NCBI GenBank assembly: GCA_047633055.1
Contig: JBLIEI010000017.1
Location: 1-64,000 of the forward strand
DNA: 64,000 nt
Origin: CALJFL01 sp047633055
GTDB taxonomy: Bacteria > Pseudomonadota > Gammaproteobacteria > Pseudomonadales > Halieaceae
Reading direction: 5' to 3'
This document shows positions 34,103 to 43,360 of this stretch, piece by piece. The stretch's first letter is position 1. Each line of letters starts with the position of its first letter. The notes beneath the pieces were generated by a model. That model had not been told where the DNA came from. It searched no databases and saw only the letters and a list, made by a program, of their open reading frames with translations. The translations under genes were made by a program, and so were the position numbers.

Positions 34103-36163
34103 TTAGCTTGCCGGGTCTAGCCGGACCGGGTCTAGCCGGACCGGATCCAACCAAATGGGGCTGGTCCATGCGCGCTCGCGTATTGTTGCCGGGACACGGG
34201 GATCAGGTTCACGCCCAAGGCGGATAGCATCATAACTTGACCAGCGGCAGGTGGGGTTCATCAGCACACGAACATAATAGAAAGCACCCTGGGCCGGATC
34301 GTAGTCAGGGTCATGCCAGACTGTTTTCATTTCATTGGCACCGGAGCCCGGGCTGAAGCTGCAGGTTTTGAGTTCAACACTCGCACCATTATCCGGACAG
34401 CGGCCCGTTGCAGGGTCTACCGTCAGCCCATCGGCGCAGGCAATATCAACAACCTTTTCCTGGGTTTGGCCCTGCGCATCGAGCCAGCCCTTAATCATTT
34501 GCACCCTTTGCAACGGAGCGTCCATTGGATCGCGTGTCGCCCAGACAAAAAATCCGGGTGAAGTCTGTTTTGTGGCGTCCGGGCGCAGCACGCCGCCCAT
34601 GGGCACACCACTGGCTATTAAGGACTGAACCGCGTTGTGGTCGTTCGCTACTGCCTCATCAATTCCCCAGCCTGCATAAAGGCGCACGGCCATGCGCGGG
34701 CCGGATGTGGCGTAGGTTTCGCGCCGGGCAAGGGCATCAAAAATTGCTTCGCGGGTATTTTCAGGAGCCCAAACCGCGGCCAGGCCGCCCGATGTGTGGA
34801 ATTTCAGAATCGTTTTATAAGGGGCAGCTGCTTCCTCAGTCTCTCTCAAACGCCGTGCGGCAGAAGACGTGACTGCACCGACTGCACCGGGAAAGTCCCA
34901 TTCTTCCACGTCACCCGGGTTGGAGTTGTGGCTGTCGGTGGCGGCGATAAAGCCGACCTGTAGCGGGTTAAACCCCAGCTCCTGCTCAAGCTCCAATCCG
35001 ACCTTAAGCCCCTGGCGGACAAAACCTGTTTCAAAGGCGCAGCCGGTGGTTTCGCCCGGCTGGCAGGGATCGAACACCTGTGCGAATGCGCACTCTTCAT
35101 CGGTAGCGCCAACCCCAAGCGCACATTCTTGCGCGCCCTTGATCTGGAATATTTCTGTCAGCGGTTCGCGCCTTTGGCGCAGACGCCAGTCGTCCTCGTC
35201 GTATTTCTGACCGTCCCAGGTGAAGCGTGAATAGGTAAGGCCCCATGCCTTGTTGGGGCTGTGCGGCATGGTCAGGAAGTCACAATCTTTGCCACAAGTG
35301 GCTTCAAGCCCCTTCCACAGTTCTATGGCGTTTGGCACATCCAGGCTTGAAAGGGCGCGCTCTGGCACCGTGTTGGAGCGGAAAATAACGTTGCGGTGGT
35401 GTTTGCCCTGTTCGGGCATTCCCGGTGAATACTCATAGCCAATCAGCGTGGTCAATTCACCCGGCTCATAGTACTTGTCGGCAAGTTCGACATAGCGGGC
35501 CCAATCGACGCCGGCGTTTTTAATGCAACGCTCGAGCGCGCCATCGCCAAATCTGCAGGTAGGGAAAGAACCGGGTTTAGGGGGTTTCCGGGTCGTCGGT
35601 TGATAGACACCAGCCGGTTTTGATGGGTCGCCAGGGCTTGCTGTGCCACGAACACCCTTGGTCAGGATTTGAAAAATCATCGGGTTAGGCTCGTTTGCCA
35701 GCCAGCAGGCGGCACGCTCGCCAAGCGATAGGTCAGGGCTATCGCAGTGGGTGCGGGTGCCGAAGCCCTCGGCGTGGTCGGTGATCGCTACAAAGTCCAG
35801 TGGACGGCTAAGCTGCATGAGCTCCCCGCCGGGGCTGCTCAGCGGTTCACCTTTGGCGAAGCGGTAGGCGTCTTCAATACCTATCGAGTTACCGAACAGG
35901 GTGGCATCGAAACTTTCGCTTGTATGCAGATGCAATTCACCCCAATACAGGTTCATATCGGGGTTGGGCGCCGCCTGATAAATGGCGGCTTGTGGGGTGG
36001 GTAATGTTAATTTACTGTCGTCTTGTAAGGCGTAATCGCGGGCTGCGGTATCTGGCCCATTTTTATCAGCTGATGCCTGCAAGGGCATCAGCAATTTGAC
36101 CCAGACAAAGCCGATGGCCATGAGCATCAAGACAACAACGCCTAAACCGATTTTCTTGAACAT
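34103..36163 (-). CDS. DUF3604 protein, membrane anchored
   Basis: A 686-residue exported protein. The start is at 36163 (MFKKIGLGVV, behind GGAGAGG); an upstream GTG/ATG at 36208 would add an unlikely leader. The N-terminus is a signal anchor. The DUF3604 ligand series is LYWGELHLHTSESFDA (His78, His80), ITDHAEGFG, MPHSPN and AATDSHNSN. It has an insert with several cysteines (about 140-200 and 340-380) absent from the other copies. The tail LDPVRLDPVRLDPAS is encoded by three 15-bp repeats (34111-34155). It lies between a TonB receptor and the membrane protein. Confidence 0.87.
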   Translation of the reverse strand: MFKKIGLGVVVLMLMAIGFVWVKLLMPLQASADKNGPDTAARDYALQDDSKLTLPTPQAAIYQAAPNPDMNLYWGELHLHTSESFDATLFGNSIGIEDAYRFAKGEPLSSPGGELMQLSRPLDFVAITDHAEGFGTRTHCDSPDLSLGERAACWLANEPNPMIFQILTKGVRGTASPGDPSKPAGVYQPTTRKPPKPGSFPTCRFGDGALERCIKNAGVDWARYVELADKYYEPGELTTLIGYEYSPGMPEQGKHHRNVIFRSNTVPERALSSLDVPNAIELWKGLEATCGKDCDFLTMPHSPNKAWGLTYSRFTWDGQKYDEDDWRLRQRREPLTEIFQIKGAQECALGVGATDEECAFAQVFDPCQPGETTGCAFETGFVRQGLKVGLELEQELGFNPLQVGFIAATDSHNSNPGDVEEWDFPGAVGAVTSSAARRLRETEEAAAPYKTILKFHTSGGLAAVWAPENTREAIFDALARRETYATSGPRMAVRLYAGWGIDEAVANDHNAVQSLIASGVPMGGVLRPDATKQTSPGFFVWATRDPMDAPLQRVQMIKGWLDAQGQTQEKVVDIACADGLTVDPATGRCPDNGASVELKTCSFSPGSGANEMKTVWHDPDYDPAQGAFYYVRVLMNPTCRWSSYDAIRLGREPDPRVPATIRERAWTSPIWLDPVRLDPVRLDPAS
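34111..34155 (-). repeat. 15-bp tandem repeat at the 3' end of the DUF3604 gene
   Basis: CCGGGTCTAGCCGGA occurs twice exactly and a third time imperfectly, adding LDPVR units to the C-terminus. The repeats keep the frame, so length can vary without loss of function. Confidence 0.7.
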
Positions 36164-36178
36164 GGTTTGCCTCTCCGG

Positions 36179-36236
36179 GTGAATCGGTGAATCGGGGACA
36201 GACCACAATTTTTCTTAAAAATTGTGGTCTGTCCCC
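36179..36236. repeat. Perfect 20-bp REP hairpin
   Basis: GGGGACAGACCACAATTTTT (36194-36213) and its exact inverse (36217-36236) with a three-base loop. It is the minimal form of the RAYT end family, with CACAA in place of CACG. GTGAATCG is duplicated just before it (36179-36194). In the minus-strand unit it lies between the TonB receptor stop and the DUF3604 start, where it could end or slow transcription, or stabilise mRNA. Confidence 0.85.
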
Positions 36237-36264
36237 TTTAATTCTCTGACAACTGGGAACAGAT

Positions 36265-38457
36265 TTAGAAATCATAGCGCAGGGTTGCGCCATAGGTTCT
36301 TGGTGGCGTGAGGTAATAGGCCCGTGAACCACTGAAGAGCTGGATTTGTGAAGTCAAACCTGCATAGCCATCATCGGTCAGATTCTTACCCCAGACCGAC
36401 AGGTTGCAGTTGTCGTTGCGCCAGCCCAGCTTGGCGTTGAGTTGCTCCCTATCCTGAAAAGCCACGTCGTCGGGCTCATTTGAGTTATTCGTCACATGAT
36501 CGTCCATGTACATATAATCCCCGCGTAAGTACAGTGTTCCACCCGCCAGGGGGAAGACCAAAGTAGCACCCAGATTGGCAGTATAGTCTGGCGTCGTGGA
36601 AAGCGGTTTGCCCGTGTTAGGGCCGGAGACAACCTCATAATCGTGCATATACAACAGGCCGGCGGTGAGAGTCAGATTCTCCAGCGCCAACGCCTCAAAC
36701 TGCAGGTCTAACCCGGACACTTCCACTTCTGCCTCGTTGCTGACCATGGTGCCGCCCGAGGGAAGTGCCTGCTGGAATTGATAATCCTCGATCTCGGTAT
36801 AGAAAATTGCAGAGTTTAGGCGCAGCCTTGAATCAAGAAAGGTCGACTTGAGGCCCAGTTCGTAGCTCAGGGTATATTCGTCGTCGAATTCGCGCTCATC
36901 GGCGTCGCCGTTGACCCCATTGAAATTGCCCGACTTGGTGCCCGTTGCGGCACTGGCATAGACCATAGTGCTATCACCGACGTCATAGGCAGTCTTGAGC
37001 ATCCAGTCCACATTATCCGAGGAGCGATCAAAGGTGTCATCGACCGGGGCACTGACGCGGCCCAGGAAGGAGGTCACTCCTACGGCCACCAAAGGCGCAG
37101 TTGAGACGTTATCAGAGAACAGGTCGGCCTCTCGTTCCTCATCCGTCCAGCGCAGGCCGCCGGTCAGGTGCCAGCGCTCGCCAATATGCCAGGTGGCCTG
37201 ACCGAAGATTGCAAAGGTATCGTTGTTCCAGATGCCCTTGCCAAACAAATAATCACCAGGTGCTGCAATTCCCGCAAACTGCGGACTAATGGTGCGAAAG
37301 TCATCACCGATTGTAAAGCTTGGGGTGCCGTCGCCTCGCTGGGTTGTCTGCTCGTAGTAAAACAGGCCAAGCTGGTAGTCGATAGTGTCACCCAGCTGTG
37401 AATCCAGACGCAATTCCTGGGACAGGCTGTCGCCTGCATTGAATTCGGGCAACCCCCCCAAAATATCTAACTCGCTGCGGTCATTATCGACTTTCGCAGT
37501 GTACTCGTAGTCGTTCCAGGCGGTGATGGAGGTAATGGTGCCCCAATCTATGTCGTAGTCGATGTGCAGTGACAGCAAATCTGACTCCAATTCGAATTCG
37601 CTATCCTCATTGGTGGCTACCTCGTAGTCTCTGGGGTCGTTCTTATCCTGAGGCAGGCCCTGTCGCGCCAGCTCCGCCTGTACTGCATCTCCTTGTGTGG
37701 CATCGGGAACACAACAGGTATTGTCGCGATCTACGTGGGAACCCGCCAGCATAAGGCTTAAGCGGTCGTTGGGTTCCCATAACAGTTTGCCCTGTACATT
37801 CCAGTCATCGGCATCGTTGCCGTCTGCAGCGCCACTATTTTCCAGGTAGCCATCTCGCTGGTGAATATTCCCCGACAGTCGATAGGCCACCGTATCACTT
37901 ATGGGGCCCGAAGCGGCCAGGGTCAGGTTGCGCATGTCGTAGTCCCCAACAGACGCCTCTACGTAGCCTTCAAACCCCTCAAAGCTAGGACGTTTGGTAA
38001 TCACGCTGATCGCGCCAGCGTTGGTGTTTTTGCCGTACAGCGTACCCTGGGGACCTTGTAGCACCTCAATGCGCTCGATGTCGGTAAGGTCGGACATGCC
38101 TAAACCACTACGTCCCAGGAACACGCCGTCGACGAATACGCCCACCGAAGGCTCCAGGGCCGGGTCGCTTTGTGCTGTGCCGATACCACGAATTTGCAGC
38201 TTGGTCGTGAAAGGGCTGCTCACGTTCAGCGAATGGAGGCTGGGTGTCATTATTGCCAGGTCAGCGGTATTGTTGATGCCCGCTTCCTGGATCATATCTG
38301 ACGTGAAGGCATTCACGGCCATCGGAACATCCCGCAGGCTCTCTGACCGCTTCTGGGCGGTAACAATTACTTCCTCTAGCGCCATGCCCTGGGCCAGAGC
38401 GCCAGTTCCGTATAAAGCCAGGGCCAGTGCGGATGTTATTGGTCTGATGTTTAACAT
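36265..38457 (-). CDS. TonB-dependent outer-membrane receptor
   Basis: A 730-residue receptor with signal peptide (SALALALYGTGALA). The plug begins MALEEVIVTAQKRSESLRDVPMAVNAF, the TonB-box region; LQIRGIG and VEVLQGPQGTLYGKNTNAGAI are plug motifs. A 22-strand-type barrel ends LTPPRTYGATLRYDF with the usual terminal Phe. It belongs to the broad TonB group that imports complex or hydrophobic ligands. Operator copy c is 65 bases upstream. It leads the unit with DUF3604 and the membrane protein. Confidence 0.93.
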   Translation of the reverse strand: MLNIRPITSALALALYGTGALAQGMALEEVIVTAQKRSESLRDVPMAVNAFTSDMIQEAGINNTADLAIMTPSLHSLNVSSPFTTKLQIRGIGTAQSDPALEPSVGVFVDGVFLGRSGLGMSDLTDIERIEVLQGPQGTLYGKNTNAGAISVITKRPSFEGFEGYVEASVGDYDMRNLTLAASGPISDTVAYRLSGNIHQRDGYLENSGAADGNDADDWNVQGKLLWEPNDRLSLMLAGSHVDRDNTCCVPDATQGDAVQAELARQGLPQDKNDPRDYEVATNEDSEFELESDLLSLHIDYDIDWGTITSITAWNDYEYTAKVDNDRSELDILGGLPEFNAGDSLSQELRLDSQLGDTIDYQLGLFYYEQTTQRGDGTPSFTIGDDFRTISPQFAGIAAPGDYLFGKGIWNNDTFAIFGQATWHIGERWHLTGGLRWTDEEREADLFSDNVSTAPLVAVGVTSFLGRVSAPVDDTFDRSSDNVDWMLKTAYDVGDSTMVYASAATGTKSGNFNGVNGDADEREFDDEYTLSYELGLKSTFLDSRLRLNSAIFYTEIEDYQFQQALPSGGTMVSNEAEVEVSGLDLQFEALALENLTLTAGLLYMHDYEVVSGPNTGKPLSTTPDYTANLGATLVFPLAGGTLYLRGDYMYMDDHVTNNSNEPDDVAFQDREQLNAKLGWRNDNCNLSVWGKNLTDDGYAGLTSQIQLFSGSRAYYLTPPRTYGATLRYDF

Positions 38458-38521
38458 AGTGATACGCCAGCAATATTATAGTTCGATAGCTGTGACTATA
38501 GTACGGTGGAAGCTATGCGTG

Positions 38522-38538
38522 GGAATCATATTCGGCCA
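38522..38538 (+). promoter_or_regulatory. Candidate operator, copy c
   Basis: An exact copy of the 17-bp word, 65 bases before the TonB receptor start. An IS6 remnant begins 15 bases further upstream, so the element may have changed the promoter. Confidence 0.7.
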
Positions 38539-38552
38539 ACCGTTGTCTTTGA

Positions 38553-38645
38553 GGTTAAGTGCGTTCAGCGAATGGAGTAGAGCAATGGTTTGAAGATGGA
38601 TGGCCACTTTTGCCTGGCTAGAGGAAGTTGATTTACCGGTACCCT
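38553..38645 (+). mobile_element. IS6-type 3' end fragment
   Basis: GGTTAAGTGCGTTCAGCGAA and TGGAGTAGAGCAATGGTTTGA match the end of the transposase reading seen at 6294-6330. The inverted-repeat-like AGTTGATTTACCGGTACC closes it. Only the terminal part remains. Confidence 0.65.
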
Positions 38646-38672
38646 CGTTAGTTCTTTGCCCCACACCACCCG

Positions 38673-38796
38673 ATTATGAGTCGGATGGCCTGTGGTGATG
38701 TTGGGCAGTAACTAGAAGAAAGGTAACGAGATTTTCTGATGGAACGGGGCACGGTAGCTGAGACCGAGCTTATGCGGAGACTGGTGGTGGGTTATA
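38673..38796. repeat. Dispersed repeat, copy 1
   Basis: ATTATGAGTCGGATGG, then AAGAAAGGTAACG, TTTTCTGATGG, CGGGGCA and GAGCTTATGC occur in the same order at 58476-58600. The origin is unknown; it is probably a fragment of a mobile element. No gene is seen between here and 39021. Confidence 0.55.
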
Positions 38797-39020
38797 CCAA
38801 GCTGGATTGCAGTAAGTGGAAGAAGGGTAAGGAGTTTTTTGGAACCGAACTTTGAAACTCTACCGAAACAGAGTGGTTGGCTAGCTCCCTTCATGAACCG
38901 GGACTTTAACCTGCGCGCAGGCCGTGGCGTCCCCTATTGTTAAATATGCGTCGTCTATTCTTAAGTTTTTTGGGGTATAACCCGTAGACTATCAACCTCT
39001 AAATTCGACATCACACTAGG

Positions 39021-39161
39021 ATGGCGACAATGAGCCAGAACACCACAGATACCGTTTTATTCGAGCCCGGCAGGATTTCTATGACTGGTGCGAATGGATT
39101 CATCGGAAAAGTTTTGGCCCAGCGCCCCCGTGAACTGGGCGCGGGATGCGGATCTCATTAA
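39021..39161 (+). pseudogene. N-terminal fragment of an extended SDR/epimerase
   Basis: A 46-residue frame whose MTGANGFIGKVLAQR is the start of an NAD-binding epimerase-type dehydrogenase (G-x2-G-x2-G). It ends at TAA after CGSH. The remainder of the fold is missing. Probably the left-over of a deleted gene at the cluster boundary. Confidence 0.65.
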
Positions 39162-39273
39162 CGCTGTGGCTGTTTTATAAGTATGAGTTGCCGAGTCTCA
39201 ATTAATCGCATATAGATTTTTCTATGATTATCCACAGTCAAGCAAGAAATCAAATACAAAAAGGAGAGATACG

Positions 39274-39750
39274 ATGATCAACGAATCCATGAGCATTATC
39301 CGTGACGGCGAGCAGGATTATCTGCCGATTCCACTGCCCGGCTCCGAGGGCGTGCACGTCAAGGTCTTGAAGGCTGACGTAGAAATGGACCGCGTCGTAG
39401 TCAAGATCAAATTCGATCCGGGTACGCGTATGCCCCGCCACATTCACCACTGCAGGGCTGTCGCTTACACCATCAGCGGCAGCTGGGCCTACGACGAAGG
39501 CAGCTTTATTCCCGGTGAAACTGCATGGGAAGATGAGGGCAATGACCATACGCCGTGGAGCGACGAGGGCGCTGAATTGTTCATCGTGTTCGATGGTAAA
39601 GACGGACGCTATCTGGATAACTTTCTCGAGGACGGGACCGTTGTGAAACTGGATATGCCATTTCTGAAAGCCTTTGAGGGCCTCAGCCGGGAAGAGGCAG
39701 CGAAGGTTGATGTTCTAAGCCTGGTGGAAATTATTCCGCCTGCGGCCTGA
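39274..39750 (+). CDS. ChrR-like cupin protein
   Basis: A 158-residue cupin. MPRHIHHCRAVAYTISGSWAYDEG holds the first metal motif (HIHH), followed by PGETAWEDEGNDHTPWSDEGAELFIVFDG. It resembles the anti-sigma ChrR cupin and dihydroxyacetophenone-dioxygenase-like cupins, without a zinc anti-sigma domain. A strong ribosome site (AAAGGAGAGA) precedes it. It is first in the plus-strand cluster of SDR, SDR and VOC proteins, so a dioxygenase or isomerase role is plausible. Confidence 0.75.
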   Translation: MINESMSIIRDGEQDYLPIPLPGSEGVHVKVLKADVEMDRVVVKIKFDPGTRMPRHIHHCRAVAYTISGSWAYDEGSFIPGETAWEDEGNDHTPWSDEGAELFIVFDGKDGRYLDNFLEDGTVVKLDMPFLKAFEGLSREEAAKVDVLSLVEIIPPAA

Positions 39751-39785
39751 ATGTTAGTACCCCGCAGAGTCGGAGTGAACAGAGT

Positions 39786-40628
39786 ATGAAGTCACCAAAA
39801 ACATTTTTTGTCTCGGGCGGGATGAGCGGGTTGGGTAAGGCGTTGGCCTGCGAATACCTGACTCGTGGGTCCGACGTCGCGATTTTCGATCTGGTGGTGA
39901 ACGACGAGGTTATCCGCGAGCTCGAGTCCTCTCGTTTAAGCGAGAGCCAGAAGATTGTCGCCTACCAGGTCAGCGTGACAGATTTCGATGCTCTGTGCGA
40001 AGCGGTAGATAAGGCGATAGCTGAAATCGGCGACCCTTGGCTTGCGCTCAACAGTGCAGGAATACAGCGAGCTCAACCCTTTGAAGAGCTTCCCCGGGAG
40101 CATTTCGAGCAGGTCGTTCAGGTTAATCTATTTGGCTCGCGGAATTTTGCCGCTGCGGTACTACCGAAAATGCGTGCTGGTGCGCGACTTGCACTGGTCT
40201 CTTCTATGGCCGGCTTTGCGGCCAATTACTCTTATGCTGCCTACGGCGCCTCTAAGTTCGGTGTGGTCGGTCTCGGCCGAGTTCTGCGCCTGGAGTATAA
40301 GCCCCGGGGTATCGATGTTAGCCTGATCTGCCCGCCGGAAGTGGATACGCCGTTGGTGGTGGAGGAGCTGAAAAACATGCATCCGGTATCTCGCAAGCTG
40401 AAAGACGTTGGTGGAACCCTGTCGGTTGCCGAGGCGATACGTGGCATTCTGGCTGGGTTGGATGCCGGTCGGTGCGTCATCATCCCCGGGAAAAAGGCGC
40501 AACTGGCCTATTTCTGCAGCCGCTATCTACCCGACTTCCTTATGAATTCCCTGGTAGACAGAATCGTCTCCTCGGTTCTGGCGAAGATGAAGGGCGCAGA
40601 CGACGCGGCTCTTCCCGGCTCGCAATGA
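39786..40628 (+). CDS. Short-chain dehydrogenase/reductase (1)
   Basis: A 280-residue SDR. The nucleotide site is SGGMSGLGKALA, with NSAG at the middle strand; the catalytic pair is YAAYGASKFG (Tyr and Lys). The C-terminal tail is longer than in classical SDRs and ends in a hydrophobic patch, which suggests a bulky or membrane-associated substrate. The next gene overlaps its stop (ATGA). Confidence 0.9.
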   Translation: MKSPKTFFVSGGMSGLGKALACEYLTRGSDVAIFDLVVNDEVIRELESSRLSESQKIVAYQVSVTDFDALCEAVDKAIAEIGDPWLALNSAGIQRAQPFEELPREHFEQVVQVNLFGSRNFAAAVLPKMRAGARLALVSSMAGFAANYSYAAYGASKFGVVGLGRVLRLEYKPRGIDVSLICPPEVDTPLVVEELKNMHPVSRKLKDVGGTLSVAEAIRGILAGLDAGRCVIIPGKKAQLAYFCSRYLPDFLMNSLVDRIVSSVLAKMKGADDAALPGSQ

Positions 40629-41431
40629 CCCGGCCTCGCGTCTACATAACAGGCGGATCCAGCGGTATTGGCCTGAGTCTGGCACAGCATTACGCAGCGG
40701 CTGGCGCCGACCTGCTCCTGCTGGCCCGAAGACAGGCAAAGATTGATAGCGCACTGGAGCAATGTGGCCGGCTCGCCGTTCAGACCGGTCAGCGCATCGC
40801 CGGCGAGTCGGTGGATATCACCGACTATGCAAAGCTGCCGAGCGTAATCGCTGGTGTGCTGGAACGCCACGGCCAGCCCGATCTGCTCATACTCTGCGCC
40901 GGCGTCGCCGGAAATAAGACGTTTCTCGAGACCAGCGCGGATGAGTTCGATCGCATTGTCGATATCAACCTGGCCGGTAGTCGGGAGATGGCACGGGCAG
41001 TTCTGCCCGGGATGCTGCGTCAGGGCTCGGGACAGATTGCTTTTGTCTCGTCCATGTCCGGTCTAGTCGGTATCTATGGTTACAGCGCCTACTCTGCGTC
41101 CAAGTTTGCGGTAACTGGTCTGGCTCAGGCTCTGCGTCAGGAACTGGACGGCACGGGCGTTGCGGTGCATCTGGTATGTCCACCTGAGGTTGATACCCCC
41201 ATGATTGCGGCGGAGCGTGAGATGTCGGTGCCGCAAACCCGGTTTTTGAAAGACCTTATAGGGACAATGCCACCCAGTGTGGCGGCCGAAAAGATAGCCA
41301 TGGGCATTGGGAAGCGCAGGGCGGTCATCATACCCGGTGTCCGGGCCAAGCTGATGGTGTGGGCGGCACGCCACTTTCCGGAGCTTTTCGCGAGATGCTC
41401 GATATTGCTGTTGCGCTGGAAATTCGGCTAG
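40625..41431 (+). CDS. Short-chain dehydrogenase/reductase (2)
   Basis: A 268-residue SDR starting at 40625, where ATG overlaps the previous stop. Nucleotide site ITGGSSGIGLSLA, then CAGVAG, SSMSG and the catalytic YSAYSASKFA. The C-terminal end (WAARHFPELFARC) is like that of 3-ketosphinganine-reductase-type SDRs. It is a close neighbour and likely a functional partner of SDR 1; the two may act on successive carbons or form a pair. Confidence 0.9.
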   Translation: MTRPRVYITGGSSGIGLSLAQHYAAAGADLLLLARRQAKIDSALEQCGRLAVQTGQRIAGESVDITDYAKLPSVIAGVLERHGQPDLLILCAGVAGNKTFLETSADEFDRIVDINLAGSREMARAVLPGMLRQGSGQIAFVSSMSGLVGIYGYSAYSASKFAVTGLAQALRQELDGTGVAVHLVCPPEVDTPMIAAEREMSVPQTRFLKDLIGTMPPSVAAEKIAMGIGKRRAVIIPGVRAKLMVWAARHFPELFARCSILLLRWKFG

Positions 41432-41441
41432 CCCAAGCGGC

Positions 41442-42866
41442 GTGTCAAACCAGGTTATGGAAACGGCCATGGGTACTCAAACTGACCAACACATCTGCCA
41501 GGTAGCGATCTGCGCCCTCAATGCGGCGAACTTACGCGACTGGTATCAGCGCGTATTCGGCATGGTAAAAGCGGGCAAGATTTTCAGTTGTCCCCCCATG
41601 GTCACCGATCGTATTCAAGGTATTACGCCAAACCCTGTGGAGACGGTTTCGTGGCTGGTGGACCAACAGGACTATTTTCAGTTGGAGTTTTTCCAGTTCT
41701 ACCGGCCGGCGTCAAAACCCAGGCCGCCTGGATGGCGTCCCTGCGATATCGGTTACAACATGGTGGGAATCTACGCGAAGGATTTCGACAAGGCTCTGCA
41801 TCGGATTGCGGCATACAGTGACGACACTATCCCCGCGCCAGTAGGAGCGTCCGGCGACCGCCGGGTCTGCCTGCAGGATCCCGAAGGCAATTGGATCGAG
41901 GTCCTGGAATCCGACCCTATGACCAGGATCACAAATGCTGATCCCGATGTTGTCAGGCCCGAGCTGGACTGTGCCACGCGTTTCATACGGGTCTCGGTGC
42001 CACAGCTAGAGATCACCCGCACAGCGTTTGTCGAGGCCATGGGCTTGACTGAAGTCGAAAATTTCGAGCTCCATACACCCGAACACGAGGCCTTGTGGGG
42101 ACTCCCGGGTGCGCAGGTTAAAACCGCCGTGTTGCGCGGCGACAATTTTATGATCGAACTGGTCGAATACGCCAGCCACGATCCGCAACCGCGCCCCGAC
42201 GGTTATCAAATTTGTGACCAGGGCTTTATGAATATAGCACTTGGCTATCGCGAGACGGAGGAATTCAATGCAGCCTTCGAGCGCGCTACTGCACACGGCA
42301 TGGTGCCCAACGGCAAGCCTGTGGATATCGGTATTTTTCGTGTTATGTACGTCAATGATCCCGCCTGCTTCAGTGTGGAGATGCTCAATGCCCGCAAGTC
42401 TCTGTGGTCACTCTCGGGGTTCAACCCAGGTGAACCCTATGTTGAAAACGAAATCGCGATTAGAGCCCCAGCCGCTGAAGTTTGGAATGCGCTGATCGAC
42501 CACGACGCGCTGGGCGACGGGTCCGTATTCAAGGGAAAGGTGTTGCGCGCGGGCAGTTCTTCGGCCAACGGGCCCGGTTGTATCCGCGAGTTGCGCACTG
42601 TCGGTACCCGCATTATCGAAGAGATCGTACCCTGGGAAGAGGGTAGACACTACCGCTACAGACTGACTACGGGGGCGCTTTTCAAATGGCATCAGGGCGA
42701 TATTTTTGTCAGCGAAGAAGAGGGGCACATCCGGGTGCGTTGGGCCATTCGCTTCGAGTCACGGATTCCATTTACTGGTAAGCTAATCGCGCTGGGTATG
42801 AAGTATAATATTCGCAGCGCGCTGCGGAGCCTAAAAAAGAATTTGGAGAACGGCAAGCTCCAATAA
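41442..42866 (+). CDS. Fusion of two VOC domains and a SRPBCC domain
   Basis: A protein of up to 474 residues. The first glyoxalase/VOC half covers about 18-160 (QVAICALNAANLRDWYQRVFG, then VCLQDPEGNWIEVLE). A second follows at about 185-330 (FIRVSVPQLEITRTAFVEAMG and VMYVNDPACFSVEML). The last 130 residues (NEIAIRAPAAEVWNALIDHDALG) are a START/SRPBCC ligand-binding domain. VOC pairs bind metal and catalyse ring opening or isomerisation; SRPBCC domains bind hydrophobic ligands. The start may be GTG 41442 or ATG 41457/41469. I know no named family with this order. Confidence 0.82.
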   Translation: MSNQVMETAMGTQTDQHICQVAICALNAANLRDWYQRVFGMVKAGKIFSCPPMVTDRIQGITPNPVETVSWLVDQQDYFQLEFFQFYRPASKPRPPGWRPCDIGYNMVGIYAKDFDKALHRIAAYSDDTIPAPVGASGDRRVCLQDPEGNWIEVLESDPMTRITNADPDVVRPELDCATRFIRVSVPQLEITRTAFVEAMGLTEVENFELHTPEHEALWGLPGAQVKTAVLRGDNFMIELVEYASHDPQPRPDGYQICDQGFMNIALGYRETEEFNAAFERATAHGMVPNGKPVDIGIFRVMYVNDPACFSVEMLNARKSLWSLSGFNPGEPYVENEIAIRAPAAEVWNALIDHDALGDGSVFKGKVLRAGSSSANGPGCIRELRTVGTRIIEEIVPWEEGRHYRYRLTTGALFKWHQGDIFVSEEEGHIRVRWAIRFESRIPFTGKLIALGMKYNIRSALRSLKKNLENGKLQ

Positions 42867-42948
42867 ACATCGCAGGATGTGCCAGTTGAACTATGGTGGG
42901 TAAAACGGACTCGCCGGTGCTGTTCGATACCAATATGGAAGTGGATGA

Positions 42949-43197
42949 ATGTCAAAATTAAAACGAGCACTGAACTTCACAGTACTGCTCGGCTCTACCG
43001 CGGTACTTCTGCAGCCGTTGTCAGGTCGTACCGAGACCTCTGAAAAATACGCCTACTACGGGGAAACTCATATTCATGCCGCCCCGTCGCTGGATACCTC
43101 TCTCGGTGGCACGAGGCAGACTCCTCTCGCACTGTCCCACATCAACAATGCGAGCAAGGGCTTGGTCTTCCACGACCTGGTATGTTATATCGTCTAG
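42949..43197 (+). pseudogene. N-terminal fragment of a DUF3604 gene
   Basis: An 82-residue frame with a signal-like start and KYAYYGETHIHAAPSLD, the first metal motif (H-x-H) of DUF3604, followed by TSLGGTRQTP. It stops at TAG after VCYIV. About 600 residues are missing. It lies directly before a TonB receptor and shows that a fourth DUF3604 gene was once present. Confidence 0.75.
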
Positions 43198-43360
43198 CGG
43201 TTTGCGAGGTCGTAGCGGGGAGTATCGCGCCATGTGTCACCTACTATCAATTAGTTGTCGCGAATTCATAAGTTCGTCGCGCTTAAATTCATTAAATTGT
43301 TTACTTCGGTAACTTAGTACACATATAACAAAAAATAATTAATCAAGAGGAAAGACTCTA

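Noticed and set aside
30786..36163. Calling the DUF3604 proteins sulfatases
   Set aside because: They lack the C-x-P/A-x-R sulfatase motif; their ligands resemble the PHP fold instead.
38673..38796. Group II intron remnant at the dispersed repeat
   Set aside because: No intron-encoded reverse transcriptase or clear domain V/VI folding was seen, only short shared words.
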